A stretch of DNA of 64,000 bases from JAGVSR01 sp964458265 (GCA_964458265.1 CAYWIF010000006.1:39314-103313), one strand, 5' to 3'. Counted from the first letter of the stretch, positions 51,952 through 61,630 are shown. Numbers and translations: made by a program. The notes: generated by a model from the sequence alone, not told the origin.

Positions 51952-53327
51952 TGGCGAAGGCTGCCAAGTCACTTTACGTGTGTCAGGCGTGCGGTTCTAC
52001 GGCGCCGCGCTGGGCGGGAAAGTGCGCGTCGTGCGGAGAATGGAATACGCTTGCCGAAGAGACCGACGCGGGACCGCCACCTGGATCCGGGATTGCACGC
52101 GGTTCGAAAGGCAAGGCGGTCAGGCTCGGGACGCTCGCGGGCGGAGCAGACGAAGCGCCGCGGTTCTCGACGGGCATGGCGGAACTTGATCGCGTCACGG
52201 GTGGAGGGATCGTGCCGGGCTCGGCGCTGCTGATCGGCGGCGAACCGGGTATCGGCAAATCGACACTGTTGTTGCAGTTGTCGGCTTCGGTCAGCCGGGC
52301 AGGACGGCGCGCTATCTATTTTTCGGGCGAGGAGGCAGCAGCGCAGGTGCGCCTCAGGGCGGAGCGGCTCGGGCTTGCCGCAGCGCCGGTGGCGCTGGCA
52401 GCGGAAACTAATCTGGCGAACATTCTGGCGACACTGGGTGGGGGTGCTCGACCGGATCTCGTCGTTGTCGATTCCATCCAGACCCTTTGGTCCGACGAAC
52501 TCGACGCTGCGCCCGGCACCGTCAGTCAGGTTAGGGCGGCGACCCAATCCCTCATCCGCTACGCCAAGATGGAGGGCGCGGCGCTTCTCCTTGTCGGCCA
52601 TGTCACAAAGGACGGCCAGATCGCGGGGCCGAAGGTCGTCGAGCACATGGTCGATTGCGTTTTGTCGTTCGAGGGTGATCGGGGCCACCCGTTCCGGATC
52701 CTGCGCGCGACCAAGAACCGGTTTGGAGCAACGGACGAGATCGGCGTCTTCGAGATGGTCCAGCAGGGGCTGCGAGAGGTCGCAAACCCGTCGGAACTCT
52801 TTCTGGGTGACCGGGAGACGTCCGTTCCGGGTGCCGCGGTGTTTGCTGGAATGGAGGGCACACGGCCGATCCTGGTCGAAATCCAGGCGCTTGTGGCTCC
52901 GTCGCAACTGGGCACGCCGCGCCGCGCCGTGGTCGGCTGGGACAGCAACCGGCTGTCCATGATCCTCGCGGTGCTCGAGGCCCGCTGCGGAATTTCGCTG
53001 GCGCAGCATGATGTCTATTTGAACGTAGCTGGCGGGCTAAAGATCAGCGAACCGGCGGCTGATCTCGCCGTGGCGTCCGCGCTGTTGTCCTCGTTTTCCG
53101 GGAATGCAGTGCCGGCAAACAGGGTTTCATTCGGCGAGATTTCGCTGTCGGGAGCGGTCAGGGCCAGTGCGCACACGGCGTTGCGCCTGAAAGAGGCGAG
53201 GAAGCTGGGCTTTACGGAAGCGGTCATTCCGGCTGCCGGCGAGACGGGCGGCGACGCGGCGAACATGTCACTCATCCGCCTCGGACATCTCAAAGACCTT
53301 GCAGACCCATTGCGCCCGTGCGACTGA
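51951..53327 (+). CDS. radA: DNA repair protein RadA
   Basis: A 458-residue RecA-like ATPase that processes recombination intermediates. It has an N-terminal zinc finger (C11, C14, C25, C28: YVCQACGSTAPRWAGKCASC), Walker A GGEPGIGKST, the RadA-specific KNRFGATDEIGVFEM motif, and a C-terminal Lon-protease-like domain (VAGGLKISEPAADLAVASALLSSF). The ATG at 51951 shares a base with the alr stop. Longer open frame upstream overlaps alr and is not coding. Confidence 0.96.
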   Translation: MAKAAKSLYVCQACGSTAPRWAGKCASCGEWNTLAEETDAGPPPGSGIARGSKGKAVRLGTLAGGADEAPRFSTGMAELDRVTGGGIVPGSALLIGGEPGIGKSTLLLQLSASVSRAGRRAIYFSGEEAAAQVRLRAERLGLAAAPVALAAETNLANILATLGGGARPDLVVVDSIQTLWSDELDAAPGTVSQVRAATQSLIRYAKMEGAALLLVGHVTKDGQIAGPKVVEHMVDCVLSFEGDRGHPFRILRATKNRFGATDEIGVFEMVQQGLREVANPSELFLGDRETSVPGAAVFAGMEGTRPILVEIQALVAPSQLGTPRRAVVGWDSNRLSMILAVLEARCGISLAQHDVYLNVAGGLKISEPAADLAVASALLSSFSGNAVPANRVSFGEISLSGAVRASAHTALRLKEARKLGFTEAVIPAAGETGGDAANMSLIRLGHLKDLADPLRPCD

Positions 53328-53396
53328 CCGGCAAAACTGAAAGCATGGGACAGAAACCCTAGGTTGTCTGTCTGGGCGAGTGGGGGAGTGCCTGAC

Positions 53397-53960
53397 ATGA
53401 TCGGACCGCTGACATATCTCGACGCCGCATTGATCGCCGTGGCGCTGATCTCGGGCCTGCTCGCCATGTACCGCGGCCTGACGCGGGAATTGCTGTCGAT
53501 AGTCTCGTGGGCTGTCGCGGCCCTCGCGGTCCTCTATTTCGTATTGAACTACAAGAAGTTCGCCGAGGACATGGCGGCGCAGATGGGAACCCAGGTCGCA
53601 ATTGCGCAGATCGCCATCGGAGCTGTCATCTTCCTGATCGTGCTTATCATCGTGCACCTCATCACATCGCGGATATCGGATATCATCCTCGACAGTTCGG
53701 TGGGCATGATCGACCGGATTTTGGGCTTTCTGTTCGGGGTCGTGCGCGGGTTCATCCTCGTCGTGATCCCTTACATGTTCTACGAATCCTTCATTCCGGA
53801 CCCGGCCAATCAACAGCCGTGGATTCGCGATTCCGCTTCCCTGCCCTATATCAAGTCCACGGGCGACTCGATCCGGTCCGCCTTGGAGACCCATATGCCG
53901 TCGAGTTTGACGGCACCGCCGGCCACCCCGGCCCCGCCGGCCGAGCCGCCGCCCGGTTGA
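53397..53960 (+). CDS. cvpA: CvpA family membrane protein
   Basis: A 187-residue inner-membrane protein with four hydrophobic segments (about 8-25, 32-50, 69-93, 112-132) and CvpA features LDAALIAVALISGLLAMYRGLTREL and DSSVGMIDRILGFLFGVVRGFILV. The proline-rich tail (TAPPATPAPPAEPPPG) is cytoplasmic or periplasmic and variable. CvpA was named for colicin V production in E. coli, where it is also upstream of purF. The ATG at 53397 has GGGGGAG eight bases upstream. Confidence 0.9.
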   Translation: MIGPLTYLDAALIAVALISGLLAMYRGLTRELLSIVSWAVAALAVLYFVLNYKKFAEDMAAQMGTQVAIAQIAIGAVIFLIVLIIVHLITSRISDIILDSSVGMIDRILGFLFGVVRGFILVVIPYMFYESFIPDPANQQPWIRDSASLPYIKSTGDSIRSALETHMPSSLTAPPATPAPPAEPPPG

Positions 53961-54136
53961 TGGGGAACCCGTTGGGTTAACGACCGGATAAGTGTTTCGC
54001 GGTGCCGCTTTGTGACAGTGCGGCGACCAGCCATGGCGCTGGACCTGAAAGTGGTGCTAAAGACGGGGCCAATCCGGACCGGCGCTCTTCCCTGATGCTG
54101 GTCTCGCGCAGCGGATGCTTGAGCGGGAGGCAACCC

Positions 54137-55624
54137 ATGGCGCAGCTTGGCGACACCGGCGTGACGCTCGGTGACTTCGGTTATTCAAAGTTCGGCGACG
54201 ATCGCCTGCGCGAGGAGTGCGGGGTGTTCGGTGTGTTCGGTCACCCGGACGCTGCGGCACTCACCGCGCTGGGACTGCACGCGCTGCAACATCGCGGACA
54301 GGAAGCGGCGGGCATCGTCACCTATGACGGTCAGCAATTCCACTCCGAGCGGCGGCTGGGACTTGTCGGCGACAACTTCAACGACGCGGGCGTCATCGGG
54401 CGATTGAAGGGCCACATCGCGGTCGGGCACAACCGGTACTCGACGACCGGCGAGCCGGCATTGAAGAACGTGCAGCCGCTCTACGCCGACATCGACACGG
54501 GCGGCTTCGCGGTCGGGCACAACGGCAATCTGACCAACGCCCTGACGCTCCGGCGCGAACTGATCTCGTCTGGCGCGATCTTTCCTTCGACGTCGGACAC
54601 GGAAGTCATTCTGCATCTGCTGTCGCGGTCTAAGAAGCGGCGCATGGTGGATCGCTTCATCGAGGCCATCCGCCAAATCGAGGGCGCGTACGCGCTCGTC
54701 GCGCTGACCAACGATATGATGATCGCGGCGCGCGATCCGATCGGCATCCGGCCGCTGGTACTGGGACGTCTCGACGGCGCGACCATCTTCGCCTCCGAAA
54801 CCTGCGCGCTCGACATGGTTGGCGCGGAATTCGTCCGTGAAGTGGAAAACGGCGAAGTCATTGTTGTGACGCAGGACGGAATCGAGAGCCACAGGCCGTT
54901 TCCGCGGCGGCCGGCCCGGCCCTGCATCTTCGAGTACATCTACTTTGCGCGGCCGGACAGCGTGATCGGCGGGCGGTCGGTCTACGACATCCGCAAGCAG
55001 ATGGGCGTTCAGTTGGCCATCGAGTCGACGCCCGAAGCCGATGTGATCGTGCCGATACCGGATTCGGGCGTTCCAGCGGCCATCGGATTTTCCCAGCAGT
55101 CCGGCATCCCGTTCGAGCTTGGCATCATTCGCAATCACTATGTCGGGCGAACCTTCATCGAACCTGAGCAACGCATTCGCGCGCTTGGCGTGAAGTTGAA
55201 GCACTCGGCGAACGCGGGTGTGATCCGCGGCAAGAGGATCGTGCTCATCGACGACAGCGTGGTGCGCGGGACCACGTCGAAGAAGATCGTGCAATTGATG
55301 TACGAGGCCGGTGCGAAAGAAGTGCATATGCGCATTTCCTCGCCGCCCATCACGCATCCCGACTATTACGGCATCGACACGCCGCGCAAGAAGGACCTGC
55401 TGGCGGCCAATATGGACGTTGAAGGTATGCGCCATTTCATGGGCGCGGACAGCCTGGCGTTCCTGTCCGTCGACGGCATCTACCGGTCGGTCGGCTTCGA
55501 CCAGCGCGATCCGCGCGCGCCGCAGTTCACCGATCATTGCTTTACGGGCGAGTATCCGACCGAGTTGATCGATCAGAACGGGTCGGGTTTCCGGCAGTTG
55601 TCGCTTCTGGCCGAGGTAGTCTAG
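54137..55624 (+). CDS. purF: Amidophosphoribosyltransferase PurF
   Basis: A 495-residue enzyme making phosphoribosylamine from PRPP and glutamine, the first committed purine step. The N-terminal nucleophile Cys lies after a 27-residue propeptide (LREECGVFGVFG, C28), then HALQHRGQEAAGI. The phosphoribosyltransferase loop is RIVLIDDSVVRGTTSKKIV. The ATG at 54137 has GGGAGG six bases upstream; the frame is open further upstream. It follows cvpA as in many proteobacteria. Confidence 0.96.
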   Translation: MAQLGDTGVTLGDFGYSKFGDDRLREECGVFGVFGHPDAAALTALGLHALQHRGQEAAGIVTYDGQQFHSERRLGLVGDNFNDAGVIGRLKGHIAVGHNRYSTTGEPALKNVQPLYADIDTGGFAVGHNGNLTNALTLRRELISSGAIFPSTSDTEVILHLLSRSKKRRMVDRFIEAIRQIEGAYALVALTNDMMIAARDPIGIRPLVLGRLDGATIFASETCALDMVGAEFVREVENGEVIVVTQDGIESHRPFPRRPARPCIFEYIYFARPDSVIGGRSVYDIRKQMGVQLAIESTPEADVIVPIPDSGVPAAIGFSQQSGIPFELGIIRNHYVGRTFIEPEQRIRALGVKLKHSANAGVIRGKRIVLIDDSVVRGTTSKKIVQLMYEAGAKEVHMRISSPPITHPDYYGIDTPRKKDLLAANMDVEGMRHFMGADSLAFLSVDGIYRSVGFDQRDPRAPQFTDHCFTGEYPTELIDQNGSGFRQLSLLAEVV

Positions 55625-55680
55625 ACTTTCGGCAACGCCGTTGCGGGGTTGCCGCCGGCCCAATCGAGGCGCCCCGTCAC

Positions 55681-56427
55681 GTGAGTTCAGATCCTACTCC
55701 TCTCAAAGGCCGGCTGGCACTCGTCACGGGTGCCACGCGCGGGCTCGGCCGGGCGGTCGCGCTTGCTTACGCCAAGGCCGGTGCGCACGTCATCGCGGTC
55801 GGGCGTACGACGGGCGCGCTGGAAGATCTTGACGACGAAATCCAGAAGGTTGGTGAGGCGGCGACGCTGCTGACCCTCGATCTCAGGAAAGGCGATATGA
55901 TCGACGGGCTCGGCCCGACGATTTTCGAGCGCTGGGGCAAGCTGGATATTTTCGTCGGCAATGCCGCCATGCTCGGTCCGCTTTCGCCGTTACCGCATGT
56001 GACCGCCGATGCGTGGCAGCATGTGCTCGACGTCAATCTGACGGCCAACTGGCGCCTGTTGCGGACACTCGATCCGCTGCTGAAGCGGTCGGACGCGGGA
56101 CGTGTCATCCTCGTTTCGTCGGGGGCTGCCGATGGACGCCATGCCTATTGGGGGCCCTATGCGGTTTCCAAGGCCGGCATCGAATGTCTGGGAAAAATGT
56201 ATGCGGCGGAGTGCGAAAACACGCCGATCCGCGTGGCCATCGTCAATCCAGGCGCGACGCGAACGGCCATGCGCTCAAAAGCGTTCCCCGGCGAAGACCC
56301 CAAAACCTTGCCGGCGCCGGAGGACGTGGCGCCGATGTTCGTCGACTTGGCGCTCCCGCGCAGTGCGGTGCATGGCGAGGTGATCCGCTATCGCGATTGG
56401 CGCGAAGTCGCCGTGGCCGCAAAGTAG
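55681..56427 (+). CDS. Short-chain dehydrogenase/reductase
   Basis: A 248-residue SDR oxidoreductase with the NAD(P) motif VTGATRGLGRAVALAY (residues 15-30), NAA-type FVGNAAMLGP, and the catalytic Ser-Tyr-Lys set (ILVSSGAADGRHAYWGPYAVSKAG). It ends VIRYRDWREVAVAAK. The GTG at 55681 is chosen, with GAGG 11 bases upstream. The substrate is unknown. It is downstream of purF, with a small inverted repeat in the 56-base spacer. Confidence 0.88.
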   Translation: MSSDPTPLKGRLALVTGATRGLGRAVALAYAKAGAHVIAVGRTTGALEDLDDEIQKVGEAATLLTLDLRKGDMIDGLGPTIFERWGKLDIFVGNAAMLGPLSPLPHVTADAWQHVLDVNLTANWRLLRTLDPLLKRSDAGRVILVSSGAADGRHAYWGPYAVSKAGIECLGKMYAAECENTPIRVAIVNPGATRTAMRSKAFPGEDPKTLPAPEDVAPMFVDLALPRSAVHGEVIRYRDWREVAVAAK

Positions 56428-56431
56428 GCCG

Positions 56432-57232
56432 TCAGCCTTTCACTTCGATCACCATGCCATCGTAGGCGGGTTCGACGCCGGGCGGCAGTTCAGCCGCGAG
56501 CCGGGCGTAGTCGAGGTCGCTCGTCATGTGGGTCAGTACCGCACGTTTCGGCTTCAGTCGCTCGATCCAGGCAAGGGCCTCGGACACACTGAAATGGCTC
56601 GGGTGCGGCGTGTAGCGCAGCGCGTCGACGATCCAGACGTCGAGTCCTTCCAGGAGCGCCAGCGAGCTGTCGGGCAGACCGGAAATGTCCGGAGAGTAGG
56701 CGATGCCGCCGAAACGAAAGCCCAGCGATTGGATGTCGCCGTGCAATTGCGGGATGGCCTGAATGTCGAATGAGGAATTGACGCCGTCGATGCGGACCTT
56801 GCCGTTCGCGGGGATCGTGGCCGCCTTCAGTATTGGGTGATAGCCGGAACCGGGTTTTTGTTCGAAGCAGTAGTTGAAGCGGCTCACGACGCTGTCGCGG
56901 GTTGGGGGATCAAAGTGGCAGGTGACGCGCGCTTTCATTGCGTAGGCGACCATGCGCAGGTCGTCGATGCCATGTGTGTGGTCGGCGTGGTCGTGGGTAT
57001 AAAGCACGCCGTCCAGATGGGTGACGCGGGCATCGAGAAGCTGCTCGCGCAGGTCAGCGGGGGTATCGACGAGAACGTTGGTAAAACCACCTGCCACGAT
57101 TTTTTCGACCAGCACCGAGCAGCGGCGCCGGCGGTTTTTTGGGTTTGCAGGATCGCATGCGCCCCAGATGGGGCCGAGACGGGGTACGCCGCCGGAGGAA
57201 CCGCAGCCCAGGATCGTGAGGCGAATGCTCAT
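56432..57232 (-). CDS. MBL-fold metallo-hydrolase (PhnP-like phosphodiesterase family)
   Basis: A 266-residue metallo-beta-lactamase enzyme. The family start LTILGCGSSGGVPRLG and metal motif THDHADHTHGIDDLR are clear, with further ligands in QLHGDIQSLGFRF, AYSPDISG and LTHMTSDLDY. PhnP hydrolyses cyclic ribose phosphates in phosphonate breakdown, but homologues beside tatD are general and their substrate is unknown. The ATG at 57230-57232 overlaps the tatD stop (ATGA), so it is co-translated with tatD. Confidence 0.88.
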   Translation of the reverse strand: MSIRLTILGCGSSGGVPRLGPIWGACDPANPKNRRRRCSVLVEKIVAGGFTNVLVDTPADLREQLLDARVTHLDGVLYTHDHADHTHGIDDLRMVAYAMKARVTCHFDPPTRDSVVSRFNYCFEQKPGSGYHPILKAATIPANGKVRIDGVNSSFDIQAIPQLHGDIQSLGFRFGGIAYSPDISGLPDSSLALLEGLDVWIVDALRYTPHPSHFSVSEALAWIERLKPKRAVLTHMTSDLDYARLAAELPPGVEPAYDGMVIEVKG

Positions 57233-58023
57233 GCGGCCGCGCCGGTGCGGGGTACCTTGGTGTACAGGCGAAAGAAGTTCCCGGTCGTGGCCTTGGCAAA
57301 GTCTTCCAACGACAGGCCGCGTGCTTCGGCGAGTGCGCGTGCGGTGTGGACGACGTAGGCCGGCTCGTTCTGCTTGCCGCGATAGGGCTCGGGGGCCAGA
57401 TAGGGCGCATCCGTCTCGACGAGGATGCGGTCCAGAGGAACGGCGTTGGCAATGGCGCGAAGCTCTTCGCTTTTCTTAAAGCTGACGACACCGGAGAACG
57501 AAACGAAAAGGCCGAGGTCGACCGCACGCATGGCGAGCTCGCGCCCTCCGGTGAAGCAGTGCAGCACGGCGGGGAATGGCCCTTTGGCGTGTTCGTCAAC
57601 GAGAATAGCCATCGTGTCCGCGTCGGCGTCGCGGGTGTGGATTTCGAGGGGCAAGCCGGTCATGCGGGCTGCCGCGATGTGGGTGCGAAAGCCCTGCGCC
57701 TGTGCCTCCGGCGTGGAGTGCTTGTAGTAGTAGTCGAGGCCCGCCTCGCCGATGCCGACGATCTTGGGGTGTTCGGCATAGCGGGCCAGATCAATGGCGG
57801 TCACGTCGAGTTCTTCGTGCGCATAGTGAGGATGCGTGCCGATCGTGCCATAGACCGTGTCGAACCGTTCAACGACCGAGATGAGATGATCAAACTTGCG
57901 AACGCGCGTGGAGATGTTGACCATCAGGCCGACGCCCGCCGCGTGGGCGCGCGCAACAACGCCGTCGAGGTCAGAAGCGAACTCAGGGCGGTCGATGTGG
58001 CAATGGTGATCGACGAGCAGCAT
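57229..58023 (-). CDS. tatD: TatD family metal-dependent hydrolase (3'-5' DNA exonuclease)
   Basis: A 264-residue TIM-barrel hydrolase. Metal ligands are in LLVDHHCHIDRPEF, IGEAGLDYYYKHS, PLEIHTRDAD and AVLHCFTGG, with ILVETDAPYLAPEPYRG near the end. TatD proteins are 3'-5' exonucleases linked to repair. The ATG at 58021-58023 begins one base after the metG stop; a longer frame overlaps metG and is not coding. It is followed by the coupled MBL gene. Confidence 0.93.
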   Translation of the reverse strand: MLLVDHHCHIDRPEFASDLDGVVARAHAAGVGLMVNISTRVRKFDHLISVVERFDTVYGTIGTHPHYAHEELDVTAIDLARYAEHPKIVGIGEAGLDYYYKHSTPEAQAQGFRTHIAAARMTGLPLEIHTRDADADTMAILVDEHAKGPFPAVLHCFTGGRELAMRAVDLGLFVSFSGVVSFKKSEELRAIANAVPLDRILVETDAPYLAPEPYRGKQNEPAYVVHTARALAEARGLSLEDFAKATTGNFFRLYTKVPRTGAAA

Positions 58024-58024
58024 C

Positions 58025-59680
58025 TTAAGCGCCGTCCTCGCCCTGCGACTTCTGGCGGTTGGCGTCCTTCTTGGCTTTCTTGGCGGCCTTGGCTGCTTCC
58101 TGTTCTTCAGCCGACATCGAACCGCTCTTTTTGGTTTCGGCGGCGGGATCGACATAGCGCGGGAAGACGCCGTGGGGTTCGGGAAGCTGCGTGCCCGGTT
58201 GCAGGCGGCCGGCGGGACCAAGCGCGGCGAAGTTTCTGGAGTCCGGGTTGTCCTGAGCCAAAAGTGCCAGAAGCTCGCTGGCTGAGTTCGGCATGACCGG
58301 CTGCACGAGGATCGCGAGCTGGCGCACGGCTTCGGCGGTCACGTAGAGGATCGTGCCCTTGCGCTCCGGCGTCAGCGACTTGTCGAACGGCTTCTCGGAC
58401 GCGAAGTAGCGGTCGCCCTCGGCAACGACGTCCCACACCGCATCGAGCCAAGTTTTGATCGCTTGCTTGTCCATGGCGTCGCGGGCAATGGCGTACACGC
58501 TGTCGGCTTTGGCCAGCAGCGCCTGGTCGGCCGCCGTCAGATTGACAGGTGCGGGAACGACGCCGCCGAAACCCTTCCAGATCATCGACAGGCAGCGCTG
58601 CGCAAGGTTGCCCAGGCCGTTGGCAAGATCGGCGTTGATGCGCGCGGCAATCGTCTCCGGCGAATAGCTGCCGTCGGATCCGAAGATCACTTCGCGCAGA
58701 AAGTAGTAGCGAACCTGGTCGACGCCATAGTGTTCGGTAAGTGCGAAGGGATCGACGACGTTGCCGACCGACTTCGACATCTTCTCGCCCTTGTTGAACA
58801 GGAACCCGTGACCGAAGACGCGTTTGGGCAGGGCGACCCCGGCGCTCATCAGGAAGGCCGGCCAATAGATGGCGTGGAAACGCACGATGTCCTTGCCGAT
58901 GACGTGAACATCGCATGGCCAGAACTCTTCGCGATGTTCGCCACCGCCGAAGATACCCGTGGCGGTGCAGTAGTTGTTGAGCGCGTCCACCCAGACATAC
59001 ATGACGTGGCCGGGATGGCCGGGAACGGGAATGCCCCAATCGAGCGTGGTGCGCGAGATCGACAGGTCTTCGAGGCCGGAGCGGATGAAGCTTACGACCT
59101 CGTTGCGCCGTTCGGCCGGGAGGATGAAATCCGGGTTCGCTTCAATGTGCGCGAGCAGAACATCCTGATATTTCGAAAGGCGGAAGAAGAATGTTTCTTC
59201 CTCCTGCCACGTCACTTCGGTGCCGGTCGGCGTGGCAAAGCGCTGGCCGCCGTCGCGAACCTCGGTTTCGCTTTCCTTGTAATAGGTCTCGTCGCGGACC
59301 GAGTACCAGCCGCCGTATTTCTTCAAGTAGATGTCGCCGGCCAGCTCCATCCGCCGCCACAGCTGCTGGCACGACTGATAGTGGCGCTCCTCGGTGGTGC
59401 GGATGAAGTCGTCGTTCGACAGATTGAGGACGGCAGCCATTTCGCGGAATCGTTTAGAGTTGCGGTCCGCCAGTTCGCGCGGTGTGACGCCCTCTTTCAC
59501 CGCCGTCTGCTTCATTTTCAAACCGTGTTCGTCGGTGCCGGTGAGAAAGAACACGTCCTTCCCATCGAGGCGTTCGAAGCGCGCGATGGCGTCGGTGGCA
59601 ATCGCCTCGTAGGCATGACCGATATGGGGCGCGCCATTCGGATAGGAAATCGCGGTGGTGATGTAGAACCGTGTGCTCAT
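58025..59680 (-). CDS. metG: Methionyl-tRNA synthetase
   Basis: A 551-residue class I synthetase charging tRNA-Met. HIGH-type signature is PHIGHAYEAIATD, and KMSKS is GEKMSKSVGN (both seen). The zinc-knuckle region (GGWYSVRDETYYKESETEV) has no cysteines, the zinc-less subtype. There is no C-terminal tRNA-binding domain; instead a Lys/Ala-rich tail (AEEQEAAKAAKKAKKDANRQ) ends the protein. The ATG at 59678-59680 starts 44 bases after the holB stop. Confidence 0.96.
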   Translation of the reverse strand: MSTRFYITTAISYPNGAPHIGHAYEAIATDAIARFERLDGKDVFFLTGTDEHGLKMKQTAVKEGVTPRELADRNSKRFREMAAVLNLSNDDFIRTTEERHYQSCQQLWRRMELAGDIYLKKYGGWYSVRDETYYKESETEVRDGGQRFATPTGTEVTWQEEETFFFRLSKYQDVLLAHIEANPDFILPAERRNEVVSFIRSGLEDLSISRTTLDWGIPVPGHPGHVMYVWVDALNNYCTATGIFGGGEHREEFWPCDVHVIGKDIVRFHAIYWPAFLMSAGVALPKRVFGHGFLFNKGEKMSKSVGNVVDPFALTEHYGVDQVRYYFLREVIFGSDGSYSPETIAARINADLANGLGNLAQRCLSMIWKGFGGVVPAPVNLTAADQALLAKADSVYAIARDAMDKQAIKTWLDAVWDVVAEGDRYFASEKPFDKSLTPERKGTILYVTAEAVRQLAILVQPVMPNSASELLALLAQDNPDSRNFAALGPAGRLQPGTQLPEPHGVFPRYVDPAAETKKSGSMSAEEQEAAKAAKKAKKDANRQKSQGEDGA

Positions 59681-59723
59681 GATCTCACTTGCGCCTTGCG
59701 CTCCGAACACAAGCAGAACCGCG

Positions 59724-60872
59724 TCAGGTCCCGCCCGCGCCGCGAGAGGTCTCACCGAGGCGTTGGAATGTCAGCAGGATCAGCGTTTTGCGATCCAGGT
59801 TGTAGATCTCAGTGTTGGTCTTTTCGGCGACGGTGGTTTCCCACAGTTGCGCCCAAGCTGCAAGGCGATCCGCAGAAATGAGCTTTGCCGCCAGGGCCAC
59901 TTCCGCGGGATCGCCCTCGCAGGTCGCAGCGGCACGTATGAGGCGTGCCAGCAGGCCAAGGAACAGTTCGAAGAAAAGCTCGTATTTCGGCTCCGCGGCA
60001 GGTGAGGCAAGTTCATCGCCGAGATTGTGGACGGGCAGCCAATCGATGCGGGGCAATTCGGAGAAAAGCGCGACGATCTTGTGATGAAGATCGAGACCTT
60101 TGGCGGTGTGGAGCATCAGGAAACGGCGGACGCTGCCCTCGGAAAGGCGTGTGAGTGTTTGCCATTCCTTGCCCGCAGGCAGGGCGGCACCGGCGCTCGC
60201 GTCATCGGCGGCATTGAGTGCCTGGGCCACGGCCCGGCGCAGATCGTCTTCGCCAAGTGGTGTGCATGAGAGCGTCCGGCAACGCGAACGGATGGTCGGC
60301 AGCAGCCGGTCGGGAGAGGCCGAAACGAGGAGGAACACCGTGCGCTTGGGCGGTTCTTCCAACGACTTCAGAAGCGCATTGGCTGCGTTGGAATTCAACT
60401 CGTCGACCGGGTCGACGATGACGACGCGCCACCCCTGCCCGGCACCCAGGCTGAGGAAGTTTTTGAGGCGGCGGACTTCGTCGACCGTGATTTCGGATTT
60501 CAGTTTCTTGGTTTTAAAGTCGTAGGGCCGACGAAGCACCAGCAGTTCGGGATGAGCGAGGTTGGCCACGAGGCGCGCGGCACTGGTGCAAACGTCAATG
60601 GCGAGAGAACCGCCGAACATGTCGCGTTCGCTGTCGCCGGCAAGGAGAAAGCGGGCAACCCGGTAGGCAAGCGTTGCCTTGCCGATGCCGGCCGGGCCGG
60701 TGACGATCCAGCCGTGATGCAAGCGGCCCGAGTTGAACGCATCGAGGAAGTGCTGTTCGGCGGGTGCCTGACCGTAAAGACGCTCCGTCAAGCGCGGCGA
60801 AGGAAAGCCCTCGAGCTTGTCAGGTTCCGGCAGGAGTTCGGTTTCGGTGCTGGCAGCCGTTGCGCGGGCCAT
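59724..60872 (-). CDS. holB: DNA polymerase III delta-prime subunit
   Basis: A 382-residue clamp-loader AAA+ subunit. Walker A is VTGPAGIGKATLAYRVARFLL, sensor and B regions are VVIVDPVDELNSNAANALLKSLEEPP, and LLPTIRSRCRTL carries the conserved SRC arginine. The zinc-finger cysteines of E. coli HolB are not evident. It starts three bases after the tmk stop, giving a tmk-holB pair, the standard order in proteobacteria. Confidence 0.93.
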   Translation of the reverse strand: MARATAASTETELLPEPDKLEGFPSPRLTERLYGQAPAEQHFLDAFNSGRLHHGWIVTGPAGIGKATLAYRVARFLLAGDSERDMFGGSLAIDVCTSAARLVANLAHPELLVLRRPYDFKTKKLKSEITVDEVRRLKNFLSLGAGQGWRVVIVDPVDELNSNAANALLKSLEEPPKRTVFLLVSASPDRLLPTIRSRCRTLSCTPLGEDDLRRAVAQALNAADDASAGAALPAGKEWQTLTRLSEGSVRRFLMLHTAKGLDLHHKIVALFSELPRIDWLPVHNLGDELASPAAEPKYELFFELFLGLLARLIRAAATCEGDPAEVALAAKLISADRLAAWAQLWETTVAEKTNTEIYNLDRKTLILLTFQRLGETSRGAGGT

Positions 60873-60875
60873 GGG

Positions 60876-61568
60876 TCAGCCCGCCGCGGTGAACAAGCGC
60901 GACTGCACGGCGGCCCAGACGTCGCGTTCGACATCCTCGGGCGATTTCTGGCCATCGACCACCACACAGCGTTGCGGTTCGAGGCGCGCGATTTCGAGGA
61001 AGCCGGCGCGCAAGCGCTTGTGGAAGTCGAGATCGCGCGTTTCGAACCGGTCAGCAAGGAGTCCACGGGGTTGTTTGGGTGCCTTTTCGCTCGGCGCTTG
61101 CACGACGGGCGTGTTCAACCGCAATGCAGCGCGGGCCAGACCGATTTCGGCGGGGATGTCCACAACGATGGTCAGGTCGGGCTTGGTGTGCTGGACGATG
61201 ATGAGTTCGAGTGCCTCGAGCAGACGCGGTTCGACTTCGCCGGCATAACCCTGATAAACGCGCGTGGAATCTGAGAAACGGTCGCAGACGACAAAGTTGC
61301 CGGCGGCGAGTGTTGGGCGGATGACCTGCTCCAAATGATCGGCGCGGGCGGCGGCGAAAAGCAGCGCTTCGGCAAGGGGAGAGTGTTTTTCTAGGTTTGG
61401 ATCGAGAATGACCGAGCGGAGGCGCTCGGCAAATGGGGATCCGCCGGGTTCGCGGGTGAGCCGGACGGTGTGTCCGGCGACGGCCAGTCGATCGGCCAAG
61501 CGCTTTGCCTGGGTCGACTTACCTGACCCTTCGCCACCCTCGAACGTGATGAACCAACCGGCCGCCAT
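60876..61568 (-). CDS. tmk: Thymidylate kinase
   Basis: A 230-residue kinase converting dTMP to dTDP. The P-loop is FEGGEGSGKSTQAKRLA (residues 8-24). The DRF/DRY-type region is VVCDRFSDSTRVYQGYAG, and the lid region is RFETRDLDFHKRLR. The ATG at 61566-61568 has GAGGGGCG upstream. A GC-rich stem-loop lies in the 62 bases between it and dacC. Confidence 0.95.
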   Translation of the reverse strand: MAAGWFITFEGGEGSGKSTQAKRLADRLAVAGHTVRLTREPGGSPFAERLRSVILDPNLEKHSPLAEALLFAAARADHLEQVIRPTLAAGNFVVCDRFSDSTRVYQGYAGEVEPRLLEALELIIVQHTKPDLTIVVDIPAEIGLARAALRLNTPVVQAPSEKAPKQPRGLLADRFETRDLDFHKRLRAGFLEIARLEPQRCVVVDGQKSPEDVERDVWAAVQSRLFTAAG

Positions 61569-61630
61569 GCGCCCCTCGCTACGGGGCCGCTTCGGGCCCG
61601 GGGCCAGACAGTCCAGGCCCGTGGGGCGTT

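Noticed and set aside
54185..55663. 492-codon minus-strand open frame opposite purF
   Set aside because: Antisense to intact purF; the translation is His/Arg-rich with no recognisable domain.
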